From Candidatus Zixiibacteriota bacterium (GTDB taxonomy: Bacteria; Zixibacteria; MSB-5A5; GN15; FEB-12): a stretch of 64,000 bases of DNA. The position numbers were made by a program, and so were the translations under genes. The notes under the pieces are model-generated. The model was given only the letters and a program-made list of their open reading frames with translations. It ran no database searches and had not been told where the DNA came from. Below, in pieces: positions 33,591 to 45,192 of this stretch. Within the stretch, counting starts at the first letter, position 1; the number at the start of each line of letters is the position of its first letter. The stretch spans positions 62,001-126,000 of the forward strand of contig JACZXB010000003.1 of NCBI GenBank assembly GCA_022571845.1, written 5' to 3'.

Positions 33591-35489
33591 TTGTTGTTCG
33601 AAACGAAATTCAAAATTGTAGCCTTTTTATTGCTAATTCTACTTTTCGTATCCACCTGTGATGAAAAAGTATTAGACCCCGGCGATCAGACTCCTCCGGC
33701 GGCTATCACAACCCTGACCGTAGTAGACAGTACAGCTAGAAGCGTTGTGCTCCGCTGGCAGGCCACCGGCGATGACGGAACAGAAGGCACAGCTGCTCAA
33801 TATGAACTCAGATATGATACGATTTACGAATCTCTATTGAACTGGGATGAGTCAACAGTTTATCCAATTATAAGTACTCCAAAACCGAATAACTTCTATG
33901 AGTTTTTTGAAGTAAAAGATCTTGATTCCACCAAGGGTTATTTCTTCGGCCTCAAAGTTTCAGACGAAGCAGGTAACTGGTCAGCTCTTTCGAACATTGT
34001 TTCTGTTCATGTCCCCGATACTATTTTTCCTTCTGCCATTACAGATTTATTAGTGACTAACGTTGATACTTTTTCGGTTACGCTATCCTGGACAGCATCA
34101 GGAGATGATTCTACTAGCGGTCTGGCAACTGCCTATGATATCAGGTACGATACCGCTGCGCTATCTGAGCTTAGCTGGGCTCAAGCAAATGTGGTAACCG
34201 ACTCAGTAGTGCCTGGAATGAGCGGTTCCACTGAGAGTTACACCGTCGCTAACCTCATTCCTACTACCGGCTATTATTTCGGCATAAAAGTTATAGATGA
34301 TGCTGGCAATGCTTCACCTATTTCCAATATTGTTAGCGGGACAACCCTATATAAGGATACATCTACGATTATCTGGGAAACAACTATCGGAGGAGCTGGA
34401 GATGAAAAAGTATCGTCGATAATTTTAGCCAGCGATAATAATTTCGTAATTGCCGGGGGTATAACTGACCCCGGCGGAACCAGTGACGCTTATTTTGCAA
34501 AAATTGGTTCAAACGGAGTTTTGATTTGGGAAAAAAGAACTGGTGGTCCAGAGCCTGACCATGCCTATGACCTTGTTCCACTTTCAACCGGAGAAGTCGT
34601 AGCGGCAGGCTATACTGGATCGTTTGGGAGTTTGGGAAGTGATGTGTATTTGATAAAGATTGAAGAAAGTGGAGTCATCGTCTGGGAAAAACATGTCGGC
34701 GGCTCTCTGAATAACTTTGCAGTATCAATTGATCGGGCACTGGACGGAGGATTCATATTGGGTGGTACTACAGCTAAATATATTAATGGCTTTACTTATA
34801 GTGCGGCCTATTTGTTGAAAGTCAGTGCACTGGGTCAGATTGAATGGCAAGAAACTTTTTCTTCCGGCCAGGCTTGTCCGCCTGAAAATGGATATTACCG
34901 TATGTATGCAAACGGCCGAACGGCTCTGGCTACTCCTGATAGCGGTTACGTTTTCAGCTGGGGAGGTGAAGGTCCTGATTTATGTGGGCACGCAAGTCCA
35001 GGCCCGCCTGCGTCTTCAACCTGTTTTACTAGGACTAACTTGAATGGGCACTACCTATGGTCTTACTGTGAATATAGACCTTTAGAAACCTCTGATTGTG
35101 GAGCAGGTCCCATCATTAATGTCGAAGGAGGGGGTTACTTGTATCTTCATTCATGTTTGGGAAGTAGCAAGATAGCCAAAATCTCGACTACGGGTGCATT
35201 AATCTGGTTGCTGTACGATGCTAGACTTAGTTTCCGCAAGAATGCAGGTTTGATTCAGCTCAAGAGCGGAAATTTCATGGTGGCCCTTCAAAATGGTTCC
35301 CAAATAGAATTGATGGTTATTAGTAGTTCAGGTGCCATAATGAATAGTACAATTATAAATAGGAATAACTATGGCACTGGAGACCTGCTGGTGCAGGCAC
35401 CAGATGGCAACATAATAGTTGCAGGGTGGTACTACACTGCTAATAACGATTGGAATATTCGTGTTCTCAAAATCAGAAATGAGTACTAG
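33591..35489 (+). CDS. Fibronectin-III plus beta-propeller-like surface lipoprotein
   Basis: About 632 residues. Signal sequence FKIVAFLLLILLFVSTC with a lipobox-like VSTC. Two fibronectin type III domains follow, each opening with P-x-AIT-L (PPAAITTLTVVDS and PSAITDLLVTNVD) and closing with GYFFGLKVSDEAGNWS or GYYFGIKVIDDAGNAS. The C-terminal ~370 residues hold repeated blades such as DAYFAKIGSNGVLIWEKRTGG and DVYLIKIEESGVIVWEKHVGG (about 45-55 residues per unit), like delta-60 or YD-type propeller repeats. Probable adhesion or recognition function. The start is uncertain: TTG 33591 lies 5 nt after GGGG; the frame is open to 33537 with a poor N-terminus. Confidence 0.75.
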   Translation: MLFETKFKIVAFLLLILLFVSTCDEKVLDPGDQTPPAAITTLTVVDSTARSVVLRWQATGDDGTEGTAAQYELRYDTIYESLLNWDESTVYPIISTPKPNNFYEFFEVKDLDSTKGYFFGLKVSDEAGNWSALSNIVSVHVPDTIFPSAITDLLVTNVDTFSVTLSWTASGDDSTSGLATAYDIRYDTAALSELSWAQANVVTDSVVPGMSGSTESYTVANLIPTTGYYFGIKVIDDAGNASPISNIVSGTTLYKDTSTIIWETTIGGAGDEKVSSIILASDNNFVIAGGITDPGGTSDAYFAKIGSNGVLIWEKRTGGPEPDHAYDLVPLSTGEVVAAGYTGSFGSLGSDVYLIKIEESGVIVWEKHVGGSLNNFAVSIDRALDGGFILGGTTAKYINGFTYSAAYLLKVSALGQIEWQETFSSGQACPPENGYYRMYANGRTALATPDSGYVFSWGGEGPDLCGHASPGPPASSTCFTRTNLNGHYLWSYCEYRPLETSDCGAGPIINVEGGGYLYLHSCLGSSKIAKISTTGALIWLLYDARLSFRKNAGLIQLKSGNFMVALQNGSQIELMVISSSGAIMNSTIINRNNYGTGDLLVQAPDGNIIVAGWYYTANNDWNIRVLKIRNEY

Positions 35490-35492
35490 TCG

Positions 35493-35523
35493 CCACCCTT
35501 CGACTCCGCTCAGGATGACGAAT
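35493..35523. repeat. Intergenic repeat copy (CCCTTCGACTCCGCTCAGGATGACGAAT)
   Basis: Same family as the copies at 149-195 and 6051-6076. It lies between two convergent genes, directly upstream of the asnS stop codon. Confidence 0.6.
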
Positions 35524-35533
35524 CCCAGTCTCT

Positions 35534-36931
35534 CTAAAACTTTGCCCATCTGGGTACACGTGGGAAGGGCAGGACGTCGCGGATATTGGCCATGCCGGTG
35601 ATATACATAATTACCCGTTCAAAGCCTAATCCAAAACCAGAATGCGGCACGGTGCCGTACTTGCGGATATCCAGATACCACTGCATATCTTCGATATTGC
35701 CTACCCCCGACTCTTTGATACGCTCGACTAAAACATCGTGGCGTTCTTCGCGTTGGGAGCCGCCGATAATTTCACCGACCCCCGGCACCAATACGTCCAT
35801 CGCCCGGACAGTTTTGCCGTCATCGCTAACGCGCATATAAAAAGCTTTGATCTTGCTGGGGTAGTCATAGACGATTACAGGCTTACCGAATTTCTTTTCG
35901 GTCAGATAGCGTTCATGCTCCGATTGCATATCCAGACCCCACTCGACCGGAAACTCAAACTTTTCATTTGAGGCTTTGAGAATTTCAATAGCCTCGGTGT
36001 AGGTGATTCTTTCAAAAGTCGAGTTTATGACGCTCTCAAGTTTTTCACGGGCGGTCTTGTCGATCCAGGTTCCAAAAAATTCCATTTCTTCGGGGCAATC
36101 GTTAAGCGCATACGTAAAAAGGTTTTTTAAGAAGTCCTCAGCTAAGTCCATGTTGTCTTCAAGCTCAGCCCAGGCCATCTCCGGCTCTATCATCCAGAAC
36201 TCTGAGGCGTGACGGCTGGTGTTGGAGTTTTCTGCTCTGAAAGTCGGACCAAAGGTGTAGATGTCGCCTAAGGCCGTAGCTAAAAGTTCCCCTTCGAGCT
36301 GCCCGGAGACTGTCAGATAAGCTTGAGTGCCGAAAAAATCTTCATTCCAGTCGACAGCGCCGTCTTTGAGCGGGACATTCTTTAAGTCAAGACTTGTCAC
36401 TCGAAAAAGTTCACCGGCTCCCTCGCAATCCGAGGCAGAAATAATCGGTGTATGGGTGTAGCAAAAACCGCGCTCCTGAAAATATTTGTGAATTCCAAAC
36501 GACAATTTCGAGCGCAGACGATTTATCGCCCCGAACGTATTTGTGCGCGGCCGCAAATGCGCTATCTTTCTTAAAAATTCGAAACTGTGTCGTTTTTTCT
36601 GCAAGGGGTAGCTGGCATCGGCAGCTCCGATTAAATCAACAGACTCAACCGCGATTTCAAACTTCTGTCCCTTCCCTTGCGATTCGACTAACTTCCCCTT
36701 AACACGCACCGAGGCGCCGGTCAGGATTTTTTCCAGTACCGGAAATTTTTCCGGCTCGCCTATTACGGCCTGAATGTTCTTGAGAGTAGAGCCGTCGTTG
36801 ATTTCTATAAAGGCAACTTCTTTGCCCATGCGGATAGTTCGCACCAAGCCAAGTATGGTTAAGTCTGTTCCGATTGGCAGATTTTCATCGACGAGAATAT
36901 TCTTGATTTTTGTTCTTATTTTATAATCCAT
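35534..36931 (-). CDS. asnS: Asparaginyl-tRNA synthetase
   Basis: 465 residues. Class IIb synthetase: N-terminal OB-fold anticodon domain ([25 protein letters not shown]), then the catalytic domain with motif 2 ([23 protein letters not shown]) and motif 3 ([16 protein letters not shown]). The sequence [15 protein letters not shown] fits AsnRS rather than AspRS. Presence of AsnRS means Asn-tRNA can be charged directly. It is 301 nt downstream of tRNA-Lys on the same strand, with a 13-bp hairpin in that gap. Confidence 0.95.
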   Translation of the reverse strand: MDYKIRTKIKNILVDENLPIGTDLTILGLVRTIRMGKEVAFIEINDGSTLKNIQAVIGEPEKFPVLEKILTGASVRVKGKLVESQGKGQKFEIAVESVDLIGAADASYPLQKKRHSFEFLRKIAHLRPRTNTFGAINRLRSKLSFGIHKYFQERGFCYTHTPIISASDCEGAGELFRVTSLDLKNVPLKDGAVDWNEDFFGTQAYLTVSGQLEGELLATALGDIYTFGPTFRAENSNTSRHASEFWMIEPEMAWAELEDNMDLAEDFLKNLFTYALNDCPEEMEFFGTWIDKTAREKLESVINSTFERITYTEAIEILKASNEKFEFPVEWGLDMQSEHERYLTEKKFGKPVIVYDYPSKIKAFYMRVSDDGKTVRAMDVLVPGVGEIIGGSQREERHDVLVERIKESGVGNIEDMQWYLDIRKYGTVPHSGFGLGFERVIMYITGMANIRDVLPFPRVPRWAKF

Positions 36932-37162
36932 CCGAGCATTCCAGATTCTGTTTGTTAGCGAATGTCAACTCTATTCTAGTATTTGAAGAAAAACTAAGCA
37001 AATTTCCGCTTCTATCGCAAGGATTAACAGCTTTTTGGCAAATTTGAACTGGCGACAATTTAATTGAAACATGATTAAAGTTGCTGCGTATAAGATTATA
37101 GACAACACAAGGGACGACAGGCTCAAAGATTCGAGTATTAAAGGTTCCCAACCTATCACCCG

Positions 37163-37194
37163 GACCACCTGGTTTATTGAAAAACCAGGTGGTC
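37163..37194. other. Strong 13-bp hairpin without T-tract between tRNA-Lys and asnS
   Basis: GACCACCTGGTTT-ATTGAA-AAACCAGGTGGTC, a perfect stem. Neither side has a T-run, so it is not a standard terminator. It could be an RNA-processing stem downstream of tRNA-Lys, a leader element of asnS, or a protein site. The rest of the 36932-37232 gap shows only weak ORFs that I do not accept. Confidence 0.6.
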
Positions 37195-37232
37195 TTGTCA
37201 TATCTGCAAAGTTAGAAAATTTCAAATAATAG

Positions 37233-37304
37233 TGAGGGTGGAAGGAATCGAACCTTCGACAACCTGCTTAAAAGGCAGATGCTCTACCCCTGAGCTACAC
37301 CCCC
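37233..37304 (-). tRNA. tRNA-Lys (anticodon TTT)
   Basis: Cloverleaf on the reverse strand: acceptor GGGGGTG/CACCCTC, D-arm GCTC...GAGC, anticodon stem TCTGC/GCAGG with loop CTTTTAA (anticodon TTT), T-arm GAAGG-TTCGATT-CCTTC, discriminator A. 72 nt; the CCA end is not encoded. Confidence 0.97.
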
Positions 37305-37440
37305 ACTATGCTTAGTGGACTTCGCAAAATAGAAATGTAAGAGACTAAGTCAAACTGTTTTTGTGGCACGAAGTGTCATTCTTAGACACAAAGCGTCCTT
37401 TTGATAATCTCAAGTTTTGTTAATGTCTATCGGGGCAGTT

Positions 37441-37968
37441 CTATTTTTTATCCTGTTTGATGAATTCTATTTCAAACATCAGGGTGGCGTTGGCCGGAAT
37501 AACCGGCGGCTTGCCTCTTTTGCCGTAACCGATATCGGGCGGAATAAGCAGCTGGCGGGTGCCTCCCTCTTTCATGCCAATCATGCCTTCGCTCCAGCCT
37601 TTAATCAGTCCGGTACCAATCTGACAGTGAAAGGTACGGCCTGTGGTTTTTGAGCTTTGAATTTTTTTACCTCTGTCGCCCAATGGATCAGAATTCCACA
37701 AAGTATAATGGCACTCAACTTTCATTCCGTCAGTAGCTACGACACCTTCGCCGACAATAATATCGCGGTATTTTAATCCCGACTCTGTTTTAATCCATTC
37801 CGGTTCTTTTTTGGTAGAGTCGGCAGCTGTCTTTTTGATGGAATCTGTAGAATCTGTCATTTTTTCGACTTTCGCTTTTTCTTTGGTTTCGGGTTTGGTT
37901 GTGTCCTGAGCCAGGGCTGCGGATATCAGCATCAGGCTGAGAGCGAAGCACAATAAGCTTTTTTTCAT
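37441..37968 (-). CDS. Secreted FKBP-type peptidyl-prolyl isomerase
   Basis: 175 residues. Signal peptide (LLCFALSLMLISAALAQ, cleavage after ALA). A charged Lys/Thr-rich linker precedes an FKBP domain at ~65-175: LKYRDIIVGEGVVATDGMKVECHYT, GWSEGMIGMKEGGTRQLLIPP, GYGKRG, IPANATLMFEIEFI. Catalyses cis-trans prolyl isomerisation, here in the periplasm. 46 nt downstream of purA. Confidence 0.94.
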   Translation of the reverse strand: MKKSLLCFALSLMLISAALAQDTTKPETKEKAKVEKMTDSTDSIKKTAADSTKKEPEWIKTESGLKYRDIIVGEGVVATDGMKVECHYTLWNSDPLGDRGKKIQSSKTTGRTFHCQIGTGLIKGWSEGMIGMKEGGTRQLLIPPDIGYGKRGKPPVIPANATLMFEIEFIKQDKK

Positions 37969-38013
37969 TTTTAGTTCTCCTTTGAATGCAGCTGGAATTA
38001 TCAGTACAAATTG

Positions 38014-39942
<1,929 letters not shown>

Positions 39943-39946
<4 letters not shown>

Positions 39947-42345
39947 CGTCCTAAAGAGCGCGCGCCCGGGCGGCTCATTCTGGCGCGTTTTCTTACATAA
40001 GGAGACTCAGTCAAAGCCAGATTGAGAACATCGCGAATAGTCCGTACAAAATGAAGTTTTAGTCCGCTTAAGAGATCTTTCTGAATATCAGAAATATCTT
40101 TCTTGTTTTTCTCAGGCAGTATAATCTCGTTGATGCCCATTCTTTTGGCAGCCAGAAGTTTCTCGTTTAAGCCGCCTATGGCCAGGACGTCGCCAGTGAG
40201 TGTAATCTCACCGGTCATGGCGACATCGGTTCTGACTGGAATGCCAGTAAGCTTAGAGAGGATGGCCGCGGTCATAGTAACGCCGGCCGAGGGGCCGTCT
40301 TTGGGAACGGCTCCTTCGGGCAGGTGCACGTGGAGTTCTAAGCGGTCAAAGAAATTATCTTTTAGCCCAAACTGAGTGTAGTTCTGCCTGATAAATGCCA
40401 GCGCTGCTGTGGCTGATTCTCTCATAACTTCGCCGATAGAACCGGTCATGGTCAGCTTGGCTCGGCCTTTAAGCAGGGCCACTTCAACCGGCAGCACCAC
40501 GCCGCCGTAATCAGTCCAGGCCAGGCCAATAGCATAGCCTAAGGTTGGCTCCAGCTTAATATTTTTATCGCTGTAGCGGGCCGGCCCCAGATATTTGAAA
40601 ATGTTCCTGGAGCTGATATTCAATTTGCGGAGACGTTTGCCCTCGGCCAGCTTAACTGCCGTCTGACGCAGGATGCTCGATAGCTGCCTTTCGAGTTCAC
40701 GAACACCGGCTTCGCGGGTATAGTCCTGAATGATTTTTAACATAGCATCGTCTTTGAAATCGACAGTAAGCTTTTCCAGCCCGAACTCTTTGACCAGTTT
40801 TGGCAATAAATATGTCTTGGCTATGGCCGCCTTTTCAAAATCCAGATATCCGGGCAGGTGGATAATTTCCATTCTGTCCCGAAGAGCCGGCGGTATGGAA
40901 GCGGTCGTATTGGCCGTTGTCAAAAATAGAATTCTGGACAGGTCGAATTCCACTTCCAGATAGTTATCTGTAAAGGTGCTGTTTTGTTCCGGGTCCAGAA
41001 CTTCAAGCAAAGCCGAAGCCGGATCCCCTCTGAAGTCTTTGCCAATTTTGTCAATTTCATCCAGCAGGAATACCGGGTTTGACGACTGAGCTTTTTTGAT
41101 AGCCTGAATTATTCTGCCCGGCATAGCGCCGATATAAGTCCGGCGGTGACCGCGTATTTCGGCTTCATCGTGAACTCCCCCTAATGACATGCGCACAAAC
41201 TCGCGCCCCAGCGACCTGGCCACAGACTTACCTATAGAGGTCTTTCCTACGCCCGGAGGACCCACCAGACAGATGATTGGTCCCTTTACCTTACCGGAAA
41301 GCTTAATTACCGCCAAATGCTCTAAGATGCGCTTCTTGGGCTTTTTCATCCCATAATGGTCGCTGTCCAGGATTGCCTGAACCTGCTTGAAATCAGTCCG
41401 ATCTTCTGTAGTTTTGTTCCAGGGTAGTCCCAAAATCCACTCAACATAGCCTCTGACCACAGCCGCTTCGGCAGAGTAGGGGTGCATCTTGCTAAGCTTC
41501 TGCAATTCCTCTTCGGCTTTGACCTTAACTTCGTCAGGGAATTCCTCTGTCTCTAATTTGGCGTAGAGGTCGTCAAGTTCGGCTCCGGCTTCATCGAACT
41601 GCCCTAGCTCATCCTTGATGGCTTTTAGCTGCTGCTGCAGATAGTACTCGCGCTGATTTCTTGAGAGAGATTCTCTGACAGTGCCGTCGATACGCTGCTC
41701 AATTTTGAGAATTTCAATCTCCTCTTTCAACGTATCAGAAAGGATAGAAAACTGTTCTTTGACTGTGAAAGCTTCCAGAAGCTTCTGTTTGGTTTCAATC
41801 TTTTGAAGGATATGGGCAGCAATCGTATCAGCTTGCTGGTGATATTTTTCGATTGAAGCCAGCGACACCAGAACTTCGTCGGGCATACGTTTATTGAGCC
41901 GGATATATTCAGTAAACTGCTCAGTAACATTTCGGGAAAGAGCTTCAATCTCTCTATTTTCGGGAGTTTCATCAGGGGCTATCAACTCAACCTCAGCGCT
42001 CATCATTCCGTTTTGTTTGCTGATATTTTTAATCTTGGCTCTGAGCACGCCTTCAACCAGGACTTTGAAAGTGTCATTGGGCATTTTCATTACCTGCAGG
42101 ATGCGGGCAACAGTGCCAACTTCGAATAAGTCACCGGATTTCGGGTAGTCGTCGGTAGCTCTTTTTTGAGATACCAAGAGAATCTGTTTGTTGCGGTCAA
42201 GAGACTTGTGAAGAGATTTTACAGTGAATTTGCGGCCTACCAGCAGGGGGTAGATCATATGTGGAAAGACCACTACGTCCCGTAATGGAATTACCGGCAG
42301 GGTCGATTCTATTTCAATAATCTCTGAGTTGTAGTTTAGCTTCAT
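39943..42345 (-). CDS. lon: ATP-dependent protease Lon
   Basis: 800 residues: LAN substrate domain (LPVIPLRDVVVFPHMIYPLLVG), AAA+ module (GPPGVGKTSIGKS Walker A, FLLDEID Walker B) and a C-terminal Ser-Lys protease with KDGPSAGVTM (catalytic Ser) and the conserved Lys in GLNEKLLAAKR. Degrades damaged and regulatory proteins in the cytosol. The start at ATG giving MKLNYNSE is preferred to the GTG three codons earlier. 82 nt downstream of the pseudokinase gene. The C-terminus has an extra basic tail (RKRARMSRPGARSLGR). Confidence 0.97.
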
Positions 42346-42427
42346 TCTTCTCACTTTCTACTATCTTGGTTTAAACATAGGATATATATCAGATCGTTCC
42401 AATAAGTTTCTTGCCTGCTATTGCTTC

Positions 42428-43375
42428 TCATTTCGAAAGACTGGCAAAAAGCAGCCAGAACGCCACCACCAGCAAAATCACCAGCGAGGTCATCAAATAA
42501 ACTCTCGATTTTAGCTGTTCTCCCGGTCCGATGTTCGTTACCGTCACACCTTTTCTATTAAATTCTATTATTTCCTTCAAGGTCGTAATTAGTTCTTCGG
42601 CATCAGTAAACCTTTCGCTGGGCACTTTGGCTATCATTTTGTTTATCAGAAGAACAATATGACCGTTTTTGATTTCACTATTTTCATGGTCCAGCGCCCT
42701 GGAATTGCCAATTTTTTCGATTAGTTCTTTTCTGGTGACTCCCTTAAAGGGTAGTTTTCCGGTCAGGCATTCATAAAAGACAACGCCCAAAGTGTACTGA
42801 TCTGAGTAGACAGTGGCGAAGTGGCCATCGAGAATTTCCGGCGCAAAATAGGCCAGTTTGTTGGCAGCTATCAGCTCATACTCCTGTTTTATCATCTCCG
42901 GGGTTGGCGCAATGCTGGTATCCAGAAATTTTGGTGTTCCGGTATCGCTAATGATAATATTATCCGAGGTAATATATTTGTGAGTCATGCCGGTATCATG
43001 AAGGGCTTTTAAACCAACGCTGATCTGAACCGCAAAATCCAAAAATTGATTAATGTCGAAGGGTCCCTGCTCAATCCTTTTGCTCAGCATCTCACCCGGG
43101 ACATATTCCATGACTGCAATCATTATACCATCGGATTCTTCCACGCCATAGAAGCGGCAGATATTGGGGTGGTCCAACTCCCGGGCGGAAAAAGCCGAAG
43201 TGGATAGCTGACTTGAGAAAGCCTCGTTCTTGGCCAATTCATCGCGAATTATCCGCACGGTGACAATTCGATCAAGCCCGGAATCCCAGGCTTCATAAAG
43301 GTCTCCGGCAAAGCCGCTGCCGAGTTTCTTATGGATATGGTAATGAAGGACTTTTTTTAGAGCAGCCGTTTCCAT
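42428..43375 (-). CDS. Membrane-anchored protein pseudokinase (Hanks type)
   Basis: 315 residues: a Ser/Thr-kinase fold at ~13-270, then one transmembrane helix near 292-312. The P-loop is recognisable (LGSGFAGDLYEAW), but the invariant VAIK lysine is Arg41 (VTVR). The HRD catalytic loop reads H132-K-Y-I-T-S-D-N, so the catalytic Asp is Tyr and the following Lys is Thr. DFG reads DTS. APE (YFAPEIL) and the DxYxLG helix (SDQYTLGVV) remain. Phosphotransfer is therefore unlikely; ligand sensing or scaffolding across the membrane is more plausible. In tandem with lon downstream and P5C dehydrogenase upstream. Confidence 0.85.
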   Translation of the reverse strand: METAALKKVLHYHIHKKLGSGFAGDLYEAWDSGLDRIVTVRIIRDELAKNEAFSSQLSTSAFSARELDHPNICRFYGVEESDGIMIAVMEYVPGEMLSKRIEQGPFDINQFLDFAVQISVGLKALHDTGMTHKYITSDNIIISDTGTPKFLDTSIAPTPEMIKQEYELIAANKLAYFAPEILDGHFATVYSDQYTLGVVFYECLTGKLPFKGVTRKELIEKIGNSRALDHENSEIKNGHIVLLINKMIAKVPSERFTDAEELITTLKEIIEFNRKGVTVTNIGPGEQLKSRVYLMTSLVILLVVAFWLLFASLSK

Positions 43376-43436
43376 GACTACAATAACGGCACTATGAAAA
43401 AGTTACTTAACTAGAACCGTTTCGAGCGGGTCAGTT

Positions 43437-45056
43437 CTAACCCATATAGGGATAGCGATAATCTGTAGGAGCTACCAGAGTCTCCTTGATAGAGCGAGGT
43501 GAAACCCACCTCAACATATTCTGAATACCGCCGGCTTTATCATTTGTGCCCGAGCCTCTGCCGCCGCCGAATGGCTGCTGCCCGACTACTGCCCCTGTCG
43601 GTTTATCGTTGATATAGAAATTTCCGGCGGCGTGGCGGAGCCTGCTCTCAGCCAGAACAACCGCTTCCCGGTCTGTAGAAAAGACCGCCCCGGTCAGGCT
43701 GTAGGCCGAAGTAGAATCAAGCAGCTCCAAAGTTTTTTCAAATTCGCTGTCCGGATAGACATAGATAGTCACCACCGGGCCAAAAATCTCCTCTGAAAGC
43801 AGCCGGGAATTTGGGTTGGTAGTGACTACTACTGTCGGCTTGATATACCAGCCTTCGGATTTGTCGTAATCCCCACCGGCCAAAATCTGGCAGTCTGATT
43901 CTCCTTTGGCATATTCAATATAGCCCGTGATTTTTTCAAATGCTCGTTTGTCGATTACCGCACACAGGAAATTTTCATGATCTTCGGGATGGCCCATTTT
44001 GAGACCGCTGGTCTGGCTGGCCAGTTCATCTTTCATTTTGCTCCAGACAGATTCTGCAATGTAGCACCTTGATGATGCCGAACATTTCTGTCCCTGGTAC
44101 TCAAACGAGCCTCTGATTATGGCCGTAGTCAGCCGGACCGGTTCGGCCGAATGGTGAGCTATGATAAAATCCTTGCCGCCTGTTTCCCCTACGATTCGAG
44201 GATAAGCCTTAAAATTCTCGATATTGCTACCAATGATTTTCCACATCTTTTGGAAAGTAGCCGTCGAGCCGGTGAAATGAACGCCGGCTAAATCGGCATG
44301 ATTTAAGGCGATATTTCCTACGTCGGGGGCATTGGCAAATATCATGTTTATGACGCCGTCCGGAAGGCCGGCTTCAATTAAGATTTTCATCAGAAAGTAC
44401 GAGGTATAAGCTGCTGTCGGAGCTGGTTTCCAGACAACCACATTGCCGAGCATGGCCGGGGCGGTTGGCAGATTGCCATTTATCGAAATGAAGTTAAACG
44501 GGGTCACAGCCAGAATAAATCCTTCCAGGGGGCGGTGGTCCATTCTGTTCCAGATGCCGTCCGAATTGTCCGGCTGGATATCCTGAATGGTCTGCATAAA
44601 ATAAACATTAAAACGCCAGAAATCGACCAGCTCGCAGACCGCATCAATCTCGGCCTGATAGATGGTTTTAGAATGAGCCAGCATGGTAGCGGCGTTCATC
44701 TGGTGGCGATAGGGGCCGGCCAAAAGCTCGGCAGCTTTTAAGAAAATCGAAGCCCGGTGCTGCCAGGGCATATCGGCCCACTTGGTCTGAGATGAAAGGG
44801 CAGAGTCAATAGCTTGATTTATCTCGTTCTTAGTTCCCTCGAAATATGTGCCCAAAATGAGCTGGTGATTATGGGGGGCAGCGATTTTGAATTTTTTGCC
44901 ACTCTTTATTTCCTGTCCGTTTATAACAGAGCCTATTTCTAAGTGACCGGACTTCAACTCGGCCAGAGATTTTTGCAAAGCGAGGTAGTCTGCTGAGCCG
45001 GGAGCATAGTCACGAACCGGCTCGTTTTTGGGATAAGGCACCCGAAACGTACTCAT
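43437..45056 (-). CDS. pruA: 1-pyrroline-5-carboxylate dehydrogenase
   Basis: 539 residues. Aldehyde dehydrogenase oxidising glutamate semialdehyde to glutamate in proline/arginine breakdown. Catalytic Glu in VGETGGKDF and Cys in GQKCSASSR. P5CDH-type markers: TPFNFISINGNLPTAPAMLGN, SFEYQGQKC, and PFGGGRGSGTNDKAGG. The matching proline dehydrogenase is not in the window. Length and motifs favour the single-domain eukaryote/Thermus-like P5CDH group. Confidence 0.93.
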   Translation of the reverse strand: MSTFRVPYPKNEPVRDYAPGSADYLALQKSLAELKSGHLEIGSVINGQEIKSGKKFKIAAPHNHQLILGTYFEGTKNEINQAIDSALSSQTKWADMPWQHRASIFLKAAELLAGPYRHQMNAATMLAHSKTIYQAEIDAVCELVDFWRFNVYFMQTIQDIQPDNSDGIWNRMDHRPLEGFILAVTPFNFISINGNLPTAPAMLGNVVVWKPAPTAAYTSYFLMKILIEAGLPDGVINMIFANAPDVGNIALNHADLAGVHFTGSTATFQKMWKIIGSNIENFKAYPRIVGETGGKDFIIAHHSAEPVRLTTAIIRGSFEYQGQKCSASSRCYIAESVWSKMKDELASQTSGLKMGHPEDHENFLCAVIDKRAFEKITGYIEYAKGESDCQILAGGDYDKSEGWYIKPTVVVTTNPNSRLLSEEIFGPVVTIYVYPDSEFEKTLELLDSTSAYSLTGAVFSTDREAVVLAESRLRHAAGNFYINDKPTGAVVGQQPFGGGRGSGTNDKAGGIQNMLRWVSPRSIKETLVAPTDYRYPYMG

Positions 45057-45192
45057 TTATATTTCTCCTTGGAGGCACTAATTCATATATCATTCAAAGC
45101 AATAAATAATCTCGCACTTTTCACAATGATAGCAGGAAAGTTACTTGGGAGCAAACTTGCAGCTTATTATTTTGCAGACAGGTCTGACAGAA

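Noticed and set aside
37071-37229. Forward 52-codon ORF (MIKVAAYKII...) between asnS and tRNA-Lys
   Set aside because: No ribosome binding site, and it runs through the 13-bp hairpin at 37163-37194. A reverse ORF of 84 codons in the same place is equally unsupported.
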